From Vulcanimicrobiota bacterium (GTDB taxonomy: Bacteria; Vulcanimicrobiota; Xenobia; Xenobiales; JADMJV01), in the NCBI GenBank assembly GCA_019637395.1, contig JAHBVR010000002.1:462063-526062 (forward strand): a stretch of 64,000 nt of DNA, written 5' to 3'. Of this stretch, positions 7,507 through 15,723 are shown in pieces; the first letter of the stretch is position 1, and each line of letters begins with the position of its first letter. The notes under the pieces are model-generated. The model did no database searches. It was given only the letters and a program-made list of their open reading frames with translations, and had not been told where the DNA came from. Both the position numbers and the translations under genes were made by a program.

Positions 7507-9474
7507 ATGAGTCGTAAGTTTTATGTCACCACCCCGATCTACTACGTAAACGCCCCGCCCCACATGGGCACGGCCTACACCACTATTCTGGCCGACACGC
7601 TGGCTCGCACCAAGCGCATGCTGGGCTACGACGCCCTGCTGGTGACCGGCAGCGATGAGCATTCCCAGGGCATCGCCGACAAGGCCGCCGCCGAGGGCAT
7701 GCACCCCGAAGAATTCTGCCGCCGTTTCATTCCCCAGTTTCACGACGCCTGGAAGCTGCTCAACATCGGACCCTACAAGTTTTGCCGCACTTCCAGCCCC
7801 GAACACAAAGCGGTGGTGCAATCCTTCTTTCAGAAAATTCACGCCAAGGGCGACATCTACAAGGCGGAGTACTCCGGCTGGTATCACACGACCGACAACA
7901 AGTTCGTGGACGAAGGCGACCTGCCGGAAAAGCCCGAGGAGCACCCCAACCTCAAGTTTCTCACTGAGGACGCCTACTGGTTCAAGCTCAGCGCCTACGA
8001 GGAAAAGCTCATGGCCTGGCACGAGGCCCATCCCGAAGCCATCATCCCGGGCTTCCGCCGTAACGAAATGCTGCAGCGCATCCGCGAAGGCCTGCGCGAT
8101 CTGTGTATTTCCAGGTCATCCACCAACTGGGGTATTCCGCTGCCCTGGGACACCGACCATGTTTTTTATGTTTGGGTCGACGCGTTGCTATCCTATTTAA
8201 CCGGCGCGCAAGGCGGCTACTGGCCCTGCGACCTGCACATCATGGCCAAGGACATTCCCTGGTTTCACACCGTCATCTGGCCGGCTATGCTGATGTCAGC
8301 TGAAGTTGAACTCCCAAAGCAAGTGCTGGTGCACGGTTACTGGAACTTCGCCGGCAGCAAAATGAGCAAGTCCAAGGGCAACGTTTTTCACCCCCAGGAT
8401 GCCGTCGCCCTGGTCGGTGCCGATGCCGTCCGCTACTTCTTGCTGCGTGAAGCGCCTCTGGGCCAGGATGGCAACTTCACCGTCAAGGGCCTCTCGGAGC
8501 GCTACAACTACGACCTGGCCAACGACTTCGGCAACCTTTTGCACCGGGCTCTGACCATGGCCGGCCGCTACGTGAACGGTGAAATCGCCGAGTTTCAGCT
8601 CAACGGACCACACCAGGAGCTGGAGAATCTGCGCGCCGAGGTGGCCAGCACAGCCGTGCCGCAGCTCGAAAAACTCGAATTCCGCGAGGCGCTGGAGAAC
8701 TGCTGGCGGCTGGTGTCGGCCCTCAATCGCTTCATCGATGAAACCAGGCCCTGGGAGCACGCCAAAAATTCTCCCGAAGCGCTGCCCCCTCTGTTTTCGG
8801 TGCTCTTCCGCTCCATCCGCACCCTGCTCTTGCTGCTTTCCCCCATCATGCCGGCCGCCTGCGACCGCTACTGGATCCAGTTGGGTTTGAATGGCAAGGC
8901 CAGCGAACAGCAGTTTACCGCCCTGCAAGCCGGCTTCCCCCTGGAGGCCCGCCTGCAGAAACCGGAGATCGTCTTCCCAAAACTCGATCTTAAGAACTTA
9001 GAAGAGGAATTCATCGTGAAAAAAGAGAGCCTGACCGGCGAAAAAGTAGAACGTACGGAAGAACCCAACGCCCTGGCTACCGCCGTCAAAACCGTGGCCA
9101 CGGCCGCCAAAGCTGTGGCCAAAGCCGTCACCCAAGAAGAAGGCAACGGCCAGATCGAATACGACGACTTCAACAAAGTGCGCCTGATCACGGTGAAAGT
9201 GGTTAAAGCGGAAGCCGTGGAAGGCAGCGACAAGCTCATCCGCCTGACCGTCGATGATGGCCAACGCCAGGATCGCACCATCGTGAGTGGCATTCGCAAG
9301 CACTTCACGCCCGAGCATATGGAAGGCCGCACCATTTGCATCGTGGACAATCTCAAGCCCCGGAAAATCTTCGGTATCCTTAGCGAAGGCATGATTTTGG
9401 CCGCCGGTGACGGCGAAGTGCTGCGCCTGGTCACGCCGGAAGGGGAGTTGGCCCCGGGTGTGCGCGTGGGCTAA
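7507..9474 (+). CDS. metG: methionyl-tRNA synthetase with C-terminal tRNA-binding domain
   Basis: A 655-aa class I aminoacyl-tRNA synthetase charging tRNA-Met in the cytoplasm. The HIGH signature appears as H-M-G-T (residues about 19-22, before A-Y-T-T-I-L-A-D) and the KMSKS loop as K-M-S-K-S-K-G-N-V near 285. The connective peptide has no Cys-x2-Cys zinc knuckle. An Ala/Lys-rich hinge (about 515-545) leads to an EMAP-type OB-fold (about 553-655), ending near G-I-L-S-E-G-M-I-L-A-A. That appended domain promotes dimerisation and tRNA affinity. The next gene starts inside its 3' end. Confidence 0.96.
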   Translation: MSRKFYVTTPIYYVNAPPHMGTAYTTILADTLARTKRMLGYDALLVTGSDEHSQGIADKAAAEGMHPEEFCRRFIPQFHDAWKLLNIGPYKFCRTSSPEHKAVVQSFFQKIHAKGDIYKAEYSGWYHTTDNKFVDEGDLPEKPEEHPNLKFLTEDAYWFKLSAYEEKLMAWHEAHPEAIIPGFRRNEMLQRIREGLRDLCISRSSTNWGIPLPWDTDHVFYVWVDALLSYLTGAQGGYWPCDLHIMAKDIPWFHTVIWPAMLMSAEVELPKQVLVHGYWNFAGSKMSKSKGNVFHPQDAVALVGADAVRYFLLREAPLGQDGNFTVKGLSERYNYDLANDFGNLLHRALTMAGRYVNGEIAEFQLNGPHQELENLRAEVASTAVPQLEKLEFREALENCWRLVSALNRFIDETRPWEHAKNSPEALPPLFSVLFRSIRTLLLLLSPIMPAACDRYWIQLGLNGKASEQQFTALQAGFPLEARLQKPEIVFPKLDLKNLEEEFIVKKESLTGEKVERTEEPNALATAVKTVATAAKAVAKAVTQEEGNGQIEYDDFNKVRLITVKVVKAEAVEGSDKLIRLTVDDGQRQDRTIVSGIRKHFTPEHMEGRTICIVDNLKPRKIFGILSEGMILAAGDGEVLRLVTPEGELAPGVRVG

Positions 9475-10273
9475 GCTCCTCACAGGCGGCCTGGCGCTGC
9501 TCTGGCTGACCGTTCCGGCTTGGGCGCAGGAAGTGCGCAGCCTGGGCGATCGCAAAGCCTGGGTTCGCCCCTCTCCGGAGAAGGGAGGCCCGGCCCTGGT
9601 GGTACTGCATGCCAGCGCCTCCACGGCTGGCCAGATCGAGCGCCTGACCGGTTTTTCCCAATTGGAAGAGAAGCTGACCCTGGTCTATCCCGAGGCCGCC
9701 GAGGGCGGCTGGAATGACGGCCGTCCCGACGCTTTTCCAGCCCATGGACAGCAAGATGACGTGGCTTTTGTCGATCAATGCTTGAATCTGGCCGTCACCG
9801 AGTACGGCGCCGATTCCCGGCGTCTTTTTGTGGTGGGATTCGATAGCGGCGGCGACCTGGCGCTGCTCTGTGGACTGCGCCTGAGCCACCTGGCCGGAGT
9901 AGCCAGTTGTATGGGAGGCCTTTCGCCGGCCCTGGGGGCATCTTCCACTACTCCGCTGCTTTGCATCAACTCGGAATCCGACCCCTGCTTTCCCTTTCAA
10001 GGCGGGCCCATCCGTTACTTCGGCGGCCGCTCGCGGGGACAGATCCTGGCTTCGGACGAACTCATGCGGCGCTGGACCGGTCAACTCCAGCCCACCGCGG
10101 TGGACGGAATCAAAGAAAGCTGGGGCCCGAAAGCGGTGCGTTATCGTCTGAAGAGCGCCGGCCACCTCTGGCCCGGGACCGAAGCTCCTGTGTCCGAGCA
10201 GATGTTTGGACCGCTGGCTCGGGAGCTCAACGCCACCCAGGTCATCTGGGACTTCTTCAGGGGATTGCCATGA
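9458..10273 (+). CDS. secreted esterase-like alpha/beta hydrolase
   Basis: A 271-aa protein of the LpqC/feruloyl-esterase/PHB-depolymerase type. The GTG at 9458 is chosen because AGGGGAG lies 10 nt upstream and it gives a signal peptide (M-C-A-W-A-K-L-L-T-G-G-L-A-L-L-W, cut after P-A-W-A). It overlaps metG by 17 bp. The nucleophile elbow reads G127-F-D129-S130-G-G, where relatives have G-x-S-N-G-G. The acid Asp (about D175, in E-S-D-P-C-F-P-F) and His (H236, in A-G-H-L-W-P-G) are present. The aligned nucleophile position is therefore Asp, so activity may be altered. It heads an operon with two small membrane-anchored proteins. Confidence 0.78.
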   Translation: MCAWAKLLTGGLALLWLTVPAWAQEVRSLGDRKAWVRPSPEKGGPALVVLHASASTAGQIERLTGFSQLEEKLTLVYPEAAEGGWNDGRPDAFPAHGQQDDVAFVDQCLNLAVTEYGADSRRLFVVGFDSGGDLALLCGLRLSHLAGVASCMGGLSPALGASSTTPLLCINSESDPCFPFQGGPIRYFGGRSRGQILASDELMRRWTGQLQPTAVDGIKESWGPKAVRYRLKSAGHLWPGTEAPVSEQMFGPLARELNATQVIWDFFRGLP

Positions 10274-10632
10274 GGCGTTTTCTCTCGTCGGCAGCCGTGG
10301 CTTTCGGCCTGGTAGGGTTTTTCGTGGCCGTGGCCGGCGTCTTCGGCCCGCACCTGCATCATGTCGCGGAGCGGCCCATTCCGCCTTCGCCCACTTCCGA
10401 CTATATCGGTGACTGGGAGTGCGAAACGCGCAACCTGGACCTGCATATCACCGGCGCGGGCCAGTCACTCACCGTCACCGGCCTGGACACTTCCCCGGTC
10501 ACTTTCGAGCGCCAGAGCGATACCCAGCCCTTCCACGAAAGGAACGGAGAACGGAGGTTGCTGGCCAAGTTCAAGCACCTCTCGGTGACGCTGGCCGACG
10601 GCAAAGAATATGGCTTCCGGCTGCGCGAATGA
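10270..10632 (+). CDS. membrane-anchored small beta protein, paralogue 1
   Basis: A 120-aa protein with an N-terminal hydrophobic helix (about 8-27) and an extracytoplasmic domain starting D-Y-I-G-D-W. That resembles the first strand of small lipocalin-like folds (x-G-x-W). It overlaps the upstream esterase-like gene by ATGA and the following gene in the same way. The next protein has the same layout, so the two look like diverged tandem paralogues. Function unknown. Confidence 0.65.
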   Translation: MRRFLSSAAVAFGLVGFFVAVAGVFGPHLHHVAERPIPPSPTSDYIGDWECETRNLDLHITGAGQSLTVTGLDTSPVTFERQSDTQPFHERNGERRLLAKFKHLSVTLADGKEYGFRLRE

Positions 10633-10988
10633 TGCGCAACCTGCTGATCGTCCTGGGATTCATGCTCTGCTTCGTGGTCGGGGGAGTGGGGGTCAGCCGC
10701 TACCTTTCCAGTCAGGGTAAAACCCCCTTCCTCAAGGCCAGCGCCGCCGACCTGGTCGGAACCTGGCGGAACAAGGCCACCGAGCTGAAAGTCGAAGCCA
10801 GCGGGGATACCCTCATGGTCGACCGAGCCGACTACGTGCGTGACGGTAAAGCCGCCCGCTGGGTGGAAAAGACCCCCCAGACAAAAGTCCCGCGCGTCCT
10901 GGAGTGGAACGGCTCCACTCTGCAATTGACTACCGTTGACGACACCGGCCAGCGCCGCTCCGAGATTCTGGAAAAAGCCAGGAAATAG
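10629..10988 (+). CDS. membrane-anchored small beta protein, paralogue 2
   Basis: A 119-aa protein with an N-terminal transmembrane helix (M-R-N-L-L-I-V-L-G-F-M-L-C-F-V-V-G-G) and an exported domain containing D-L-V-G-T-W near residue 41. It parallels the preceding protein in layout and length. Two adjacent ATG codons (10629, 10632) are both possible starts; the first overlaps the upstream stop. Last gene of the metG-proximal run. Confidence 0.65.
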   Translation: MMRNLLIVLGFMLCFVVGGVGVSRYLSSQGKTPFLKASAADLVGTWRNKATELKVEASGDTLMVDRADYVRDGKAARWVEKTPQTKVPRVLEWNGSTLQLTTVDDTGQRRSEILEKARK

Positions 10989-11071
10989 CCACCACAGGTG
11001 GTCGGCAACACAGACACTGGTGGCGGCCCCCGCAACCCGGGCCGGCTCGCCCTCAATTCGAAAGAACGTGC

Positions 11072-11077
11072 TAGAAT
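11072..11077 (+). promoter_or_regulatory. -10-like hexamer of a possible leaderless promoter
   Basis: TAGAAT lies 5 nt before the ATG at 11083 and is preceded by TGC, an extended -10 form. No Shine-Dalgarno lies at normal distance for that ATG, so the transcript would begin at or near the start codon. Confidence 0.4.
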
Positions 11078-11082
11078 GGCTG

Positions 11083-11652
11083 ATGTCCATTTTGGAGAGG
11101 ATGGTCCAGGCCGTGGAAAGGGTTCGACAGCGCCTGTTGAGAGCCAGCCGGGCGCTGGACCAGGCTGGTATTGCTTATGCCGTCATCGGGGGCAACGCGG
11201 TTGCGGCCTGGGTCGCCCGCGTCGACGAATCAGCCGTGCGCAATACTCAGGATGTGGACATGCTGTTAAACCGGAGTCAGTTGGAGTCCGCTATTCAGGC
11301 CATGAGTCGGGCGGGGTTCGTCTTTCGCCATGTGGCCGGAGTCGATCTTTTTCTCGACGGTCCCGACGCTAAAGCCCGCGATGCCGTTCACATCATCTTT
11401 GCCGGCGAAAAGGTTCGACCGGATTACGCCGAGGCCGCTCCATCCCTGGCCGAGGCGCAACGCCTGGACGAAATTTCCGTCCTCTCCCTACCGGCTCTGG
11501 TAAGGATGAAGTTGACCTCTCATCGTGACAAGGACCGCACCCATTTGCGAGATCTGATCGAAGTCGGGTTGATCGACTCAGCCTGGGTAGCGGCGCTCCC
11601 CCCCGTATTAGGGGAACGTCTTCAGGCTATCCTGGACAACCCCGAGGGCTGA
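11083..11652 (+). CDS. nucleotidyltransferase-like protein
   Basis: A 189-aa protein with a G-G-N-A-V-A-A-W motif followed by R-N-T-Q-D-V-D-M-L, the G-G...D-x-D layout of minimal nucleotidyltransferase (pol-beta-like/AbiEii-type) folds. Later blocks (F-L-D-G-P-D-A-K-A-R-D-A-V-H, K-L-T-S-H-R-D-K-D-R-T-H-L-R-D-L-I) are typical of a conserved uncharacterised subgroup. Such proteins are sometimes the toxin half of toxin-antitoxin pairs, but no partner is evident here. The start could also be ATG 11101 or GTG 11068; 11083 is chosen for its spacing from a -10-like TAGAAT. Confidence 0.7.
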   Translation: MSILERMVQAVERVRQRLLRASRALDQAGIAYAVIGGNAVAAWVARVDESAVRNTQDVDMLLNRSQLESAIQAMSRAGFVFRHVAGVDLFLDGPDAKARDAVHIIFAGEKVRPDYAEAAPSLAEAQRLDEISVLSLPALVRMKLTSHRDKDRTHLRDLIEVGLIDSAWVAALPPVLGERLQAILDNPEG

Positions 11653-11781
11653 GCACGGCTTCTCAGAAGAAGGGGAGGGAGCCTGAGGTTGGCGGACGGC
11701 GTCAAGCAAATTCTCGCGACGCGGGGATACTTCCAGCAGTTGGGCCAGCTGGGCTTCGGTCAGTTGAATCAAAGTGCGCAT
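11608..11781 (-). pseudogene. probable remnant of an RHH-type antitoxin
   Basis: A 57-aa open frame whose first 17 residues (M-R-T-L-I-Q-L-T-E-A-Q-L-A-Q-L-L-E) closely parallel the start of the intact antitoxin at 12199-12438 (M-R-T-T-I-E-L-S-E-H-Q-R-A-Q-L-L-E). After that the frame loses the ribbon-helix-helix pattern and becomes Pro/Ser-rich. A -10-like TAAGAT lies 6 nt before the ATG. Its 3' end overlaps the convergent nucleotidyltransferase-like gene by 45 bp. Most likely a decayed antitoxin; a short functional protein is possible. Confidence 0.45.
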
Positions 11782-11818
11782 CCCGTTATCTTAGCACGTC
11801 CGGGCAAGGTTATTTTAT

Positions 11819-12202
11819 TCAAGCCAGAGTCCCCAGGCTTAAACCTGCCACGCGTTCAAAATAGCCTCGATTTCGAGTCAGCAGGATGGCCTTGTGCTCC
11901 AGGGCAATTCCGGCGACAAGGTAATCCGCAGTCCCTATCGGGTTTCCTTCGGCTTCCAGTTGGAGCCGTATGGAAGCGGCTCGGTTGGCCGCATCCCGGT
12001 CCAGCGGCAGGATCACCATGGCCGCCAGCAGGGCGTCAATCCGTTGGCGTTGCAGGGGACGGCGGGCGCCGCTCAGCAATTCGAAGGCTGTTACGGAGGT
12101 GGTGGCCAGGCGCCCGCTGGCCAGTTCCAGGGAGATCCGACTGGCGGACGGTTCCTTGCCGTGGAGGGCGTCGATCAAGACGTCGGTGTCGGCCAGAATC
12201 AT
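11819..12202 (-). CDS. vapC: VapC-type PIN-domain toxin 2
   Basis: A 127-aa PIN-domain ribonuclease: D-T-D-V-L-I-D at the N-terminus, Glu in T-A-F-E-L-L-S-G, Asp in G-T-A-D-Y-L-V-A-G, and T-R-N-R-G-Y-F-E-R-V near the end. It overlaps the upstream ribbon-helix-helix antitoxin by 4 bp. The sequence differs clearly from the VapC at 7069, so this is an independent module rather than a recent duplicate. Confidence 0.88.
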   Translation of the reverse strand: MILADTDVLIDALHGKEPSASRISLELASGRLATTSVTAFELLSGARRPLQRQRIDALLAAMVILPLDRDAANRAASIRLQLEAEGNPIGTADYLVAGIALEHKAILLTRNRGYFERVAGLSLGTLA

Positions 12203-12438
12203 CGCCAGGAGCTCCGGCTTTTCTTCAGTGTTTCGAGCAGATCGGCCGCTTCCTCGTGGCTGAAACTGCCGATGGTGTCCAGGGCAGCGCGGATCGTGGT
12301 ATGCTGGTTGGCGTTGCTCTTCAAATAAAGCTCGACGGCCTCTTGAATAATTTTGGAAAACCCTCTTTCCCCGCGCCGGGCGGCCAGTTCCAGGAGTTGA
12401 GCTCGTTGATGTTCCGAGAGTTCAATGGTGGTGCGCAC
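12199..12438 (-). CDS. vapB: ribbon-helix-helix antitoxin of VapC 2
   Basis: A 79-aa protein with an N-terminal RHH fold (M-R-T-T-I-E-L-S-E-H-Q-R-A-Q-L-L-E-L-A) and a C-terminal acidic/basic tail that should bind the PIN toxin. It starts with GTG and has no Shine-Dalgarno. TAGCAT lies 6 nt upstream, which fits leaderless expression. Two copies of an 11-bp direct repeat immediately upstream are the likely operator. Confidence 0.85.
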   Translation of the reverse strand: MRTTIELSEHQRAQLLELAARRGERGFSKIIQEAVELYLKSNANQHTTIRAALDTIGSFSHEEAADLLETLKKSRSSWR

Positions 12439-12466
12439 ATTCCAATGCTAACATGCATTCCAATGC
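12438..12466. promoter_or_regulatory. direct-repeat operator of the second VapBC
   Basis: CATTCCAATGC occurs at 12438-12448 and again at 12456-12466, an 18-bp period. The second copy lies in GCATT-CC-AATGC, itself an inverted repeat; the first reads ACATT-CC-AATGC. The first copy covers the antitoxin start and the -10-like hexamer (12445-12450 on the minus strand). RHH antitoxins bind such short repeated sites cooperatively; binding here is inferred. Confidence 0.6.
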
Positions 12467-12499
12467 AGGACAAGCCTGGTCTGTAAGAAAGCTTTCGCT

Positions 12500-12808
12500 A
12501 TGAACGAAGAGCGCATCAAGACTTTGCAACAATTGCTCAAAATGGATCCCACCGACGTTTTCAGCGAGTTCGCCCTGGGCCTGGAATTTCTCGAAGCTCA
12601 CCCGGAGCTGGCCCAACGCCACTTCTATCTCACCCTGGAAAAGGACGATCGCTACGTGGCCGCCTACTTCCAACTGGGTAAGCTCTTTTTCGATCAAGGC
12701 AACGAGAAGGCGGCTACCGAGTGGTTGGAAAAGGGAATCCAGGTAGCCGAAGAAGTCGGTGACGCGCACGCCGCGGGGGAAATGCAAGACTTTCTCGACC
12801 AGATTTAA
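12500..12808 (+). CDS. small TPR-repeat protein
   Basis: A 102-aa all-helical protein. The middle, F-S-E-F-A-L-G-L-E-F-L-E-A-H-P-E-L-A then V-A-A-Y-F-Q-L-G-K-L-F-F-D-Q-G-N-E, is two tetratricopeptide repeats followed by a capping helix. It is cytosolic, with no signal or membrane segment. Likely a protein-interaction adaptor; partner unknown. A strong hairpin separates it from gnd. Confidence 0.75.
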   Translation: MNEERIKTLQQLLKMDPTDVFSEFALGLEFLEAHPELAQRHFYLTLEKDDRYVAAYFQLGKLFFDQGNEKAATEWLEKGIQVAEEVGDAHAAGEMQDFLDQI

Positions 12809-12813
12809 AAGCA

Positions 12814-12851
12814 GGGGGTCCTAGGGGGAGACGGAGTCCCCCCTAGATCCC
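12814..12851 (+). terminator. strong hairpin between TPR gene and gnd
   Basis: A GC-rich stem forms between GTC-CTAGGGGG (12818-12828) and CCCCCCTAG-A-TCCC (12838-12851), with small bulges and a loop of about 9 nt. There is no T-run after it, so it may be a factor-dependent terminator, an attenuator or an mRNA 5' stabiliser for gnd rather than an intrinsic terminator. AAAGGAGG for gnd follows directly. Confidence 0.35.
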
Positions 12852-12864
12852 AAAGGAGGCATAA

Positions 12865-14319
12865 ATGGCTGCTGTAGCAGATATCGCCGTTATCGGCCTG
12901 GCCGTGATGGGCCAGAACCTGGTTCTCAATATGGACGATCATGGATTCACGGTGGCCGTCTACAACCGTACCACCGCCAAAGTGGACGAATTCATCGGCC
13001 GTGAAGCCAAAGGCACCAAAGTGGTGGGCGCCCACAGCCTGGAAGAACTGGTCAAACTGCTCAAACGCCCCCGCAGACTGATGCTCATGGTGCAGGCCGG
13101 CAAACCGGTGGACGCCGTCATCGACCAGTTGCTGCCCTTGCTCGAGCCCGGCGATATTATTATCGATGGCGGCAACTCACACTATCCGGATTCCGAGCGC
13201 CGAGTGAAAGAGCTGAAAGAGAAAGGGATTCTCTTCCTGGGCACCGGCGTCTCCGGCGGCGAAGAAGGCGCTCGCTACGGCCCCTCCATCATGCCCGGCG
13301 GCAACGAAGAAGCCTGGCCCCACGTGAAAGCCATCTTTCAAGCAATTGCCGCCAAGGCTCCCGACGGCTCCCCGTGTTGCGACTGGGTAGGGCCCGGTGG
13401 AGCCGGCCACTTTGTGAAAATGGTCCACAACGGCATCGAGTACGGTGACATGCAGTTGATCTGCGAAGCCTACGATCTCATGCGCCACGGGCTCGACATG
13501 AGCGTGGACGAGATTGCCAAAGTCTTCCATACCTGGAATGAAGGCAAGCTCAAGTCGTTCCTGATTGAAATCACGGCCGCCATCATGGGTTACCACGACG
13601 ATGACGGCCAACCGCTGCTCGACAAGATCCTCGATGCTGCAGGCCAGAAAGGCACGGGCAAATGGACGGTCCTGGCCGCCATGGATCTGGGCACCCCGCT
13701 CACCCTGATCTCCGAGGCGGTCTTCGCCCGCTCCCTGAGCGCCCGCAAGGAAGAGCGCGTCACCGCCGGCAAAATCCTGGGGGGCGCCCTCAATCCGTTC
13801 AGCGGTGACAAGGAAGCCTACATCAAGGATCTGGAGAACGCTCTCTTCGCCGCCAAAGTCGTTTCCTACGCCCAGGGCTACATGATGTTCCGGGCCACCG
13901 AGAAGGAACTGAACTGGAAGCTCAACTACGGCGGCATCGCGCTTATGTGGCGCGAAGGCTGCATCATTCGCTCGGCCTTCCTGGGCAAAATCAAGGAAGC
14001 CTACGATAACAACCCCGACCTGGTGAATCTGCTGCTCGATCCGTATTTCCAGAAGGATATGCAGAATTCACAGGCCTCCTGGCGCCGGGTCGTGTCCAAA
14101 GCCGTGGAGATGGGCATTCCCGTACCCGCCACTTCTTCGGCCCTGGCCTTCTTCGACGGCTTCCGCCGCGAGCGGCTGCCCGCCAACCTGCTGCAGGCCC
14201 AGCGCGACTTCTTCGGCGCTCACACCTACGAGCGCACCGACAAGCCGCGCGGCGAGACCTTCCACACCAACTGGACCGGCAAAGGCGGACAGGTCACGGC
14301 GGGAACCTACAACGCCTGA
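12865..14319 (+). CDS. gnd: 6-phosphogluconate dehydrogenase, decarboxylating
   Basis: A 484-aa cytosolic enzyme converting 6-phosphogluconate and NADP+ to ribulose-5-phosphate, CO2 and NADPH in the oxidative pentose phosphate pathway. Visible features are the Rossmann start G-L-A-V-M-G-Q-N-L, N-R-T near residue 33 for NADP choice, G-G-N-S-H, the substrate loop G-V-S-G-G-E-E-G-A-R-Y-G-P-S-I-M, and catalytic K-M-V-H-N-G-I-E-Y-G-D-M-Q. The all-helical C-terminal half and length are those of the long (E. coli-like) form. A strong AAAGGAGG precedes the ATG. Confidence 0.97.
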   Translation: MAAVADIAVIGLAVMGQNLVLNMDDHGFTVAVYNRTTAKVDEFIGREAKGTKVVGAHSLEELVKLLKRPRRLMLMVQAGKPVDAVIDQLLPLLEPGDIIIDGGNSHYPDSERRVKELKEKGILFLGTGVSGGEEGARYGPSIMPGGNEEAWPHVKAIFQAIAAKAPDGSPCCDWVGPGGAGHFVKMVHNGIEYGDMQLICEAYDLMRHGLDMSVDEIAKVFHTWNEGKLKSFLIEITAAIMGYHDDDGQPLLDKILDAAGQKGTGKWTVLAAMDLGTPLTLISEAVFARSLSARKEERVTAGKILGGALNPFSGDKEAYIKDLENALFAAKVVSYAQGYMMFRATEKELNWKLNYGGIALMWREGCIIRSAFLGKIKEAYDNNPDLVNLLLDPYFQKDMQNSQASWRRVVSKAVEMGIPVPATSSALAFFDGFRRERLPANLLQAQRDFFGAHTYERTDKPRGETFHTNWTGKGGQVTAGTYNA

Positions 14320-14338
14320 GGCCGCTTAACAGAGCAGC

Positions 14339-15337
14339 TTGAAAAAGACCCTCCTGGCCTTGTTGCTCACGGCGGCGGCCGGGGCGGTTCCCCCTCCGAA
14401 GGGAACCGACCCGATGCCGCCCATTTCGCTCATGTTGGACGCCCGCACCGTTTCGCTGGGCGTGGTCCACGCCCGCCCCGAGGACGAAGGTTTCAAATCG
14501 CTCTTCGCCACCGCCTGGGATTCGATCAAGACCCGCAGCGGCGGGTCCGGCTCGGCGCTGGACCTGGTTTCCAGTTTCCTGGGGCGGTCCACCACCAATA
14601 TTCTCCTGCAGTTGCTGCCCTTTCAAATGGTCCGCGTCGATCACTTTGACGACCAGGGCCGCGACAAACCTTCGTTCATGGTCACCATGTCCGGCTTTCC
14701 GGGCCTGCAGGCCATTTTTTACAATACCCTGCTCAACGGGCCCGACGGTAAGCCTTTTGAAACGGAGAAAATCGGCAAGGAAACCGTAGTCATCCGCGCC
14801 AAGCCCGGCCAGAAACGCGAGGAAGCCCTGGTGCTGGCGCGCGTTAACGGCACCTTCTACGGTTTCGCCGACCTGGAAACGGCCCATCGCATCCTCGAAA
14901 AAAAGACCGCCGCTAACCCTGACCTCAGCAAAAACCTGAGCCTGGTCAACCAGGATCAGGACACTTACGGAGTGCTGCTCAACCGCCAGAACAGCGTATT
15001 ACGCTTTTTCGAATGGGCCAACCGCCGCGATTTCGAAGCCATCAAGAACTCCATCGGCGAAGAAAAGCTCAACAAGCTGTTTGAACATGTATCTCTGGTC
15101 ACCTGGACCGGCGACCTCATCTCCGACGATCGCATGGACATGCAGGTGCGCTGGCGTACCGACTCCCCAGACTCCTCCGAAGCGCTCGAAGAGGCCCTCA
15201 GCACGGCCCGTAAAACCCTGGCCGAACGCGGCCGCACCGGCGAAATTCGCCTCACTACCGTCGACACCGAAGTGCTGCTCGACATCCAGTTCACCGGCTA
15301 CCGCAAAATGCTCCAGGATTACATCGCCCGCCCCTGA
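14339..15337 (+). CDS. secreted protein of unknown function
   Basis: A 332-aa exported protein starting at a TTG (M-K-K-T-L-L-A-L-L-L-T-A-A-A-G-A), with a signal peptide and no further membrane segment. The mature part alternates helices and strands (for example F-G-M-x type strands around Q-M-V-R-V-D-H-F-D and M-Q-V-R-W-R-T). I recognise no family or catalytic motif. It follows gnd by 19 bp and may be co-transcribed with it. It could be a DUF3352-like exported protein, but that is only an impression. Confidence 0.6.
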   Translation: MKKTLLALLLTAAAGAVPPPKGTDPMPPISLMLDARTVSLGVVHARPEDEGFKSLFATAWDSIKTRSGGSGSALDLVSSFLGRSTTNILLQLLPFQMVRVDHFDDQGRDKPSFMVTMSGFPGLQAIFYNTLLNGPDGKPFETEKIGKETVVIRAKPGQKREEALVLARVNGTFYGFADLETAHRILEKKTAANPDLSKNLSLVNQDQDTYGVLLNRQNSVLRFFEWANRRDFEAIKNSIGEEKLNKLFEHVSLVTWTGDLISDDRMDMQVRWRTDSPDSSEALEEALSTARKTLAERGRTGEIRLTTVDTEVLLDIQFTGYRKMLQDYIARP

Positions 15338-15452
15338 CGCGAAGTTCACAATCCCGAAAAATCCCGCCCCCTAAAACGCGCCCTGTTTCTGCCGTGTTTA
15401 TATCTCCTGGACGAAACTAGGGGAGCACACACATCCAAGGAGAAACACATAA

Positions 15453-15704
15453 ATGCAGATTCAGTCCAACTCCACCCAGAACCGCATCCAGAATGCCCGC
15501 ACCACCCAGGCGCCCGTGGAAATCGAGAGCTTTCAGGACGGCTACGCCGGCTCGGTCGATAGCAGTGACGCCTACAAAGGCAACCCGGCCCTGCAGAGCC
15601 ACCGTTCCGATATGTCCGCCAGCGGCGGTGAGATCTTGCTCTACGGTCTGGCCGGAGTGGGCGTCTTCGTGCTCTGTTGCGGAGCCGGCAGCGCCGGCCG
15701 CTAA
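15453..15704 (+). CDS. small protein with MQIQ start and hydrophobic C-terminus
   Basis: An 83-aa protein with a polar Asn/Gln/Ser-rich N-terminal half starting M-Q-I-Q-S and a C-terminal hydrophobic, Gly/Cys-rich helix (about 58-80). AAGGAG lies 10 nt upstream of the ATG and a clear intrinsic terminator follows, so it is a stand-alone transcript. The M-Q-I-Q / M-K-I-Q start recurs in two other proteins of this window. Tail-anchored membrane topology is inferred. Function unknown. Confidence 0.65.
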   Translation: MQIQSNSTQNRIQNARTTQAPVEIESFQDGYAGSVDSSDAYKGNPALQSHRSDMSASGGEILLYGLAGVGVFVLCCGAGSAGR

Positions 15705-15723
15705 CCTCGGGCACCACCAAACA

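Noticed and set aside
7507-9474. H-M-G-T instead of H-I-G-H in MetRS as a sign of inactivation
   Set aside because: Variants with a non-His fourth residue (H-I-G-S) are known in active MetRS, and KMSKS is intact.
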